A DNA stretch of 64,000 nt from Enchytraeus crypticus (Eukaryota > Annelida > Clitellata > Enchytraeida > Enchytraeidae): NCBI GenBank assembly GCA_905160935.1, contig CAJHZI010000206.1, positions 432,501-496,500 on the forward strand. Direction: 5' to 3'. Shown in pieces: positions 58,930 through 64,000 of this stretch. Both the position numbers and the translations under genes were made by a program. Below the pieces are notes generated by a model that was not told the origin of the DNA, did not search any database, and saw nothing but the letters and a program-made list of their open reading frames with translations. The number at the start of each line of letters is the position of its first letter. The stretch's first letter is position 1.

Positions 58930-60600
58930 AAAGGGAGCAGTTTATTTTTGTTCATATATCACACAACACGACAGTCAACATATTTCGAATAACATAAAGG
59001 TACAAAGTAAAAACGCAAAGACAGGCACACTAATACATGCAAAAACCAGGCCATCAATGAGGAAGCATAACACCCTATCGAGTTGACCACCCGGATATCA
59101 ATTACCCCGCTAACAAGCGTCCCACATGTCTAAATCAAACTTTTAATCAAAATAAAAGAGTGAAAGTGTCAATCATAGAAGATTTTAAATTACAACAAAG
59201 TAGAAGTTGGATGAGAAAAAAAAATTTCTTATTGTGACAAATTTTCTAATAAACACTGTTTAAATTCTCTAGAAAAGGTTGATAGCAATTTGATGTTGCG
59301 TAATATTGGTGGAATTTTATTCCAGTCCGTACACGCCTCATTTACATAAGATTTATAGAATGACACATTGGATTTTTTAAACAGATAGTTGGAGTCAAGC
59401 AGTCTAGTTGAATAATTATGGTTAGAGTGGTTGAGATCAAATATATTAGCCAATACTGTAGACTTAGGTAGATTACTGCTAATACATTTATGAATCAACT
59501 TGGCCATACAGTATTTATGCAATAGATGAACTGGCAAAATATCATAAGAAACATAAAGATCGTTAGCATTACAGTAACGATGACTTCCCTGCACGGTTCG
59601 CAGAACTCTGTTACAAGCAATATGTAGTGGTTGTAAAACATTCCAAGTGGCATAACCATAAATTTCAATGCAATATCTTACACGAGAATATATCATAGAG
59701 AGATACAAGTTCCTGCGACAGGACATTGGTATAAATTCTCTTCGATTAAAGAGTAATCCGTTAGCACTATTAACAGTTTTTGTAATTTTTCGATATGATT
59801 TTTAAAACTTAAATGTTCGTCAATTTCTACACCAAGGAATTTAATACAATTAACTCTTGCAATTTGATTATGGTCCATAAATAATGTAAGATTGTTATCA
59901 CGTATATACGCTTCGTCATTGGTAGACGGAAAGAAAACAATATATGCTGATTTAGCTGTATTAATAGGTAAACGATTACTTTGGAACCAGTTACAAATTT
60001 TTTTACTTGCTGAATTGGCACATGCAAACAAATCTATCAAGTTATTTCCTTTAATAAAGGCATTTGAATCATCATCAAAAAGTTTGAATGAAAGGTCCGG
60101 GCACGTATGATGGATATCATTGACATATATTAGGAAAAGCAAAGGCCCTAATATAGAGCCTTGTGGAACTCCAACTGAGATTGGTTTAGTGAAAGAAACT
60201 GAGTCGCCTATAACAGAATATTGCTGTCTATTGGTAAGATACGAGGTTAGCCAACTGAGTGGTAAACCTCTTATACCATAACTTTCTAATTTATTTAGGA
60301 GGATGTCATGATCGACCGTGTCAAATGCTTTGCTGAGGTCTAGAAAGAGTCCCAGTGTATGATTTTTATTGCCTTTCTGAGAACGTATCATATTTAAACT
60401 ACTGAAAATTGCGTCTACTGTAGAGTGCCCTTTTCTGAAACCAAATTGATTTTCAGAAAGTGTATTATGCCGTTCAAAAAATTCAATATTTCTGTTATAT
60501 ACTAGTCTTTCAAAAATTTTACTGAGGTTGTCTAGCAAAGAAACAGGTCTAAAATTTTGTACATCGTCACTTATTTTGTGTTATTCAAAGGGGCTTTGTT
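58930..60600 (-). mobile_element. Non-LTR retrotransposon with RT domain, 5'-truncated
   Basis: Minus strand 60575 to 59229: NFRPVSLLDNLSKIFERLVY, NQFGFRKGHSTVDAIFSSLN, GLFLDLSKAFDTVDHDILLN, GVPQGSILGPLLFLIYVNDI, SFKLFDDDSNAFIKGNNLID, then after a frame change near 59700-59740 a post-RT region (LYLSMIYSRVRYCIEIYGYA, TDWNKIPPILRNIKLLSTFS) and TAG. This is a jockey/CR1-like LINE. The usual FADD is FDDD here. The 3' UTR extends to about 58930; endonuclease and ORF1 are absent. Confidence 0.9.
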
Positions 60601-60719
60601 TACCCTTTCGATTAAGTGGAGAATGTTGGAAATCAAGTCGCTCTTGTTACAAAACTGGTATCTTTGAAACAACAGTCATGCCATATCTACCTATTTTAAA
60701 GATCTTTGACTGAACGAAA

Positions 60720-62460
60720 TTCATTCCGACGCTCAAAAGTAAATGGGTCCAGGAAAAATTTCAAAATTCAATATCCAGAAAAAACCAGGCAAAACATGTT
60801 TTCTTTTCTGCCTTATAATTTAATCTTATCACATTAGAAGTTCCATTAATTTATTACACACAATTCTACACAGATCTTTGGTTCTATAGAAATGTGTTTA
60901 ATTTTAGAATCTGAGTGTCACTATTTTTCTAAAAATTTAATTATCTGGCTTTTCTGGAAAAAATTTCACTGGTAGCAGTGAATGTTATTTGTTTTGATCA
61001 GAGTTCAAGGTCATAGGTTAAAGTTTAACATACGTAATATTGCTCTTAAATTTAATCCTAATTTCTCTTGTGTCACTTTAGTGTCAGAGGAGAAGTGACC
61101 CTGCAGATTTCAACCGTACTGCTAGCGTTATCACTGCAAAACGTTATCACTGAAAAATCTGAGAATTTTCTATTTAAATTCTTGTAATCAATATACATTT
61201 ATAACTTGTTCTAGAAACACATGAAACACAATTATAATTGCCTACTGTCGCAATAACAACATTGAGCGTAATTAACCAAATCCAAGTCGATGAGCAAAAA
61301 TGCTCTAAAACAGTTTCTAAATATCCAGAAAATCGGTCCAAAGACAGAGAATTAGAGAAAAGTAGAGTCTCTTCACTGAATAAGTCGGTTACTCAGATAC
61401 CCAAAGATTAGGAAAGAGTTTGCTCATACAGTAGCTCTGTTGAGGTATCCCAAGCAACAATAATTCAGTCTTAGATGGGTTAAGTCTAACTAAAAGACAT
61501 ATATAAGTAATTAGACTGAAAAGATTGCCACGGGGGGGGGTATATCGCTATAGAGCATAGTAAATGATCAATCACATTTGTTCATTTATGATAAATGAAC
61601 AATGAGTAATGATCATGTATTACTTTCAATTTCACATATTTAAACCTTTATAGGCAGTTAAATCAATAGTATGTGTCATCAGAGAATGTCAGCGATTTTC
61701 CTCACTGATCAACTCACATATGATCTCATCTTTACTCCGTTCCGGATACTTTTCCTGTGTGTTCTTTCAATATATATATAATTGAAGTAACTATTTTAAG
61801 TCAGCTTAGATTAGGTAGCTTAATGTTTTGCTAAATCTTTATTTTTGACAGGCATATATTGTAGTCTGCAATGGATAAAATGAAATATTTTTAACATTTA
61901 ATAATTTACTGAAACTAGAGTTGTTATCTAAAGCAAGTACCTAGTCTATTTGTAAAATGTGCTAAAATATAATTATAACTTTATTAAAATTATAATTTAA
62001 ATATAATATCTATACAGATTCTTGGTACTTTGCTAACCTTGCATGATCTCATTCCTCAGTAGAAGTAAATTGAAGAAAGTCTGAGAATTTAAATTTTTTG
62101 TATACTTTTGAAGTAAAATAAAATAATTAATAAAAAGAATTAACCAAAGTCAGAAAGAGCATTCGGTTGGTGTGTGCCTAGGCACCAGAATTAGCTACAA
62201 AGTTTCCTAATCCCAACCCTAGTTAAACTGGGATTCAAAGAAAGATGATGATGGTGAATCAAAACAATGCAATTCTTCACCAGTATTTAGCTTTATATTC
62301 TCAATGATCATGTCTCGCTGATATTTAAATTATACTTAATGATGATTGTGATGTTTTTACAATATATAGGATCTAGCAAAAAATTGTGCAATTTTATATA
62401 CTGTAAAAATATAAATTGGAAAGTTACATTTTTAGGACGGAATATTTAAGGAGATTTTGA
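60720..62460. other. Intergenic region upstream of PDXK
   Basis: AT-rich. 61240-61330 holds the unassigned repeat also seen at 42635; 61541-61550 is a G tract; 62140-62255 is an element D copy. No gene recognised. Confidence 0.45.
62140..62255 (+). repeat. Element D copy
   Basis: ACCAAAGTCAGAAAGAGCATTCGGTTGGTGTG..CTAGTTAAACTGGGATTCAAAG..GATGATGATGG. Confidence 0.8.
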
Positions 62461-62476
62461 GACAGTCCTGTTTAGA

Positions 62477-62563
62477 ATGGAAGAAGATCGTCGAGTGCTA
62501 GCTATACAGAGTCATGTCGTGCATGGATATGTGGGAAATAAGAGCTCTACATTTCCATTACAG
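62477..62563 (+). CDS. PDXK: PDXK exon 1 (residues 1-29)
   Basis: Starts at ATG 62477, context TTAGAATGG; ends CAG|GTACAT, phase 0. Confidence 0.94.
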
Positions 62564-63757
62564 GTACATACTAGACTAAACTAGGGCTGCGGAAGTTAAC
62601 AATTAATCATTGAAGCATTTTTTACGAATAGAATATGGGTTAATGATTAATTGAAATTCTTTTTGTGCTTGCTTTTCATAACCAAAAGCAATTGTATTGG
62701 TGTAAACAACAATAATCAGCAGCAAGTTAAAATGCGGCCATTTCTGGAACTATGTTCGCTTATTTCTGATTCAAATTGTGTGATAACGGTACAGTTGCTT
62801 TCTCGAAGGTTGGGATTTAATTATAAGCAGCAGATCATCAGATCTAACTGATCTTCAGATCTAGCAGGTAGTATAACAGATGTAGAAGATCTAAAGATCT
62901 AACAGATATTCAGATCTAACAAATTATAAGATCTAACAGACCTTCAGATCTAACAGACCTTCAGATCTAACAGACCTTCAGATCAGACAGACCTTCAGAT
63001 CTAACAGACCTTCAGATCTAACAGACCTTTAGATCAGACAGACCTTCAGATCAGGCAGACCTTCAGATCAGACAGACCTTCAGATCTAACTGGTCTTCAG
63101 ATCTAACTGGTCTTCAGATCTGACAGATCTTCAGATCTAACTGATCTTCAGCACATCTTTTTATGCACTGGGTCAAATTTTACACTTGGTGTCCATAACT
63201 GTGGCTTGTTTGTAACTCTCCTGCTGCTGAAGATCAAAACGTTAATGCTTTAGTGCTTGATTATACTAATATTTTAACAATGTGTGATTTTATTTCTATA
63301 TAAGGTTTTAATTCAATATGAGGGTTTTAGCAGCATAAAACAAATTGCATGATTTTGAAGGGTTGATTAGTGTAATGTAAGGGTTTATTCTTTGTAAACT
63401 CTCTTTCTCTTGGTGCACTGCCTACTGGCAGGTCCATGGTATATAACGCCTCTACTCATCTCTATCATCCGTCTTTCACTTCATGTCCACACACAAGAGG
63501 ATCTTTAAATCATGTATAACATTCCTTTTGATATACTATTATTCTTGGGGGATTCTGCTTATGACGAGGTGGGTTCCCTGTGCCTTCCTCAGCTTCCACT
63601 AACAGTTACTGGGCAGGGGCGACATTCCCTGAGAAAACAATCCTGTTTACCCATATTCTTTGTAATAACTGTAAATAATTAAGAGTATTTTGTACATTTC
63701 AGTTACTTGGATTTGATGTGGATGCAATTAATTCCGTGCAATTCTCCAATCACACAG
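62477..63757 (+). CDS. PDXK: Pyridoxal kinase, 5' part (exons 1-2), continues beyond window
   Basis: ATP-dependent kinase that phosphorylates vitamin B6 vitamers in the cytosol (ribokinase/PfkB superfamily). Exon 1 is 62477-62563 ([20 protein letters not shown] then NKSSTFPLQ, donor CAG|GTACAT). Exon 2 is 63703-63757 ([33 protein letters not shown], donor CACAG|GTATTT, phase 1). These 47 residues match the pyridoxal kinase N-terminus, including the IQSHVxxGYVGN substrate-side loop and VQFSNHTG. Later exons lie past 64000. Head to head with IFT122, 4.8 kb apart. Confidence 0.95.
62840..63160. repeat. 16-17-bp array (CTTCAGATCTAACAGAC)
   Basis: About 18 units, many with AGATCT palindromes, in PDXK intron 1. 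Confidence 0.94.
63403..63545 (-). repeat. RTE-1 3' tail copy
   Basis: CTCTTGGTGCACTGCCTACTGGCAGG..TATAACGCCTCTACTCATC..ATAACATTCCTTTTGATATAC, a full match to the tail at 6508 and 34665. The following ~100 bp (GACGAGGTGGGTTCCCTGTGCC) resembles element C. Confidence 0.85.
63703..63757 (+). CDS. PDXK: PDXK exon 2 (residues 30-48, incomplete codon at end)
   Basis: [18 protein letters not shown] followed by a G that begins the next codon; GT-AG bounded, phase 0 to 1. Confidence 0.94.
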
Positions 63758-64000
63758 GTATTTTTGATGAAATATTGCGTGAACAAAGTTGTAAGTGTTA
63801 TACTACTAACGTTCATGAACTGAGACCAACACGTAAACCTCCATTCGGCTAGTACCCTTTCTTGGACTGATTACCCGTATTTTGGTTCGCATCGCTTATT
63901 GACCACCAACACTGTGCTCATAAGTTTTGATTTCTTTCCATGATACTCGATGTTGTCATGGACAACAGTAGCACTCTAATCGTATTGTTGTTGTTGTTGT

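Overview
This is a repeat-rich, AT-rich segment of an animal nuclear genome. Long introns, canonical GT-AG splicing, LINEs, tRNA- and 5S-derived SINEs and many micro- and minisatellites rule out a bacterium or organelle. The gene set (Fuseless-like membrane protein, ALG12, IFT122, pyridoxal kinase) fits a ciliated invertebrate metazoan. I cannot name the phylum.

Layout. (1) A four-exon Fuseless-like gene on the minus strand, 7676 down to 721, about 436 aa. (2) ALG12 on the plus strand, nine exons from 13121 to 22964, 486 aa: the ER mannosyltransferase that adds a mannose to the lipid-linked N-glycan precursor. (3) IFT122 on the minus strand, 28 exons from 57677 down to 24120, giving an uninterrupted 1192-aa frame: an intraflagellar transport complex A subunit with WD40 propellers, a TPR-like solenoid and C-terminal zinc-binding cysteines. 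(4) The first two exons of pyridoxal kinase on the plus strand (62477-62563 and 63703-63757), running off the right edge. Fuseless-like and ALG12 are head to head, ALG12 and IFT122 are tail to tail, and IFT122 and PDXK are head to head. The genes are functionally unrelated.

Repeats fill most of the rest. They include an RTE-like LINE (27130-28915) and many 3' tail copies of it, further LINE pieces (4095-4650, 43020-43230, 45895-46700, 50282-51272, 58930-60600), two L2-like 3' tail families ending in (ATTG)n or (TAA)n, two tRNA-derived SINE families, a 5S-rRNA-derived SINE, a probable RTE-driven SINE ('element C'), a family ending in (ATG)n ('element D') and one probable hAT-type MITE. Long ORFs encoding VYRKK, poly-Met/His, IYIY or SLSL runs are tandem repeats, not genes. 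No LTR retrovirus, Polinton, CRISPR array or functional RNA gene was recognised.

The most unusual signal: in IFT122, exons 4, 8, 10, 15, 18, 21 and 25 each have an end (both ends in exons 10 and 15) copied into an adjacent intronic tandem array. Many units carry the splice acceptor or donor with a slice of coding sequence. At exon 15 one duplicated acceptor lies exactly 75 bases upstream with an open frame, so its use would add 25 residues in frame. Exon boundaries seem to have repeatedly seeded minisatellites here.
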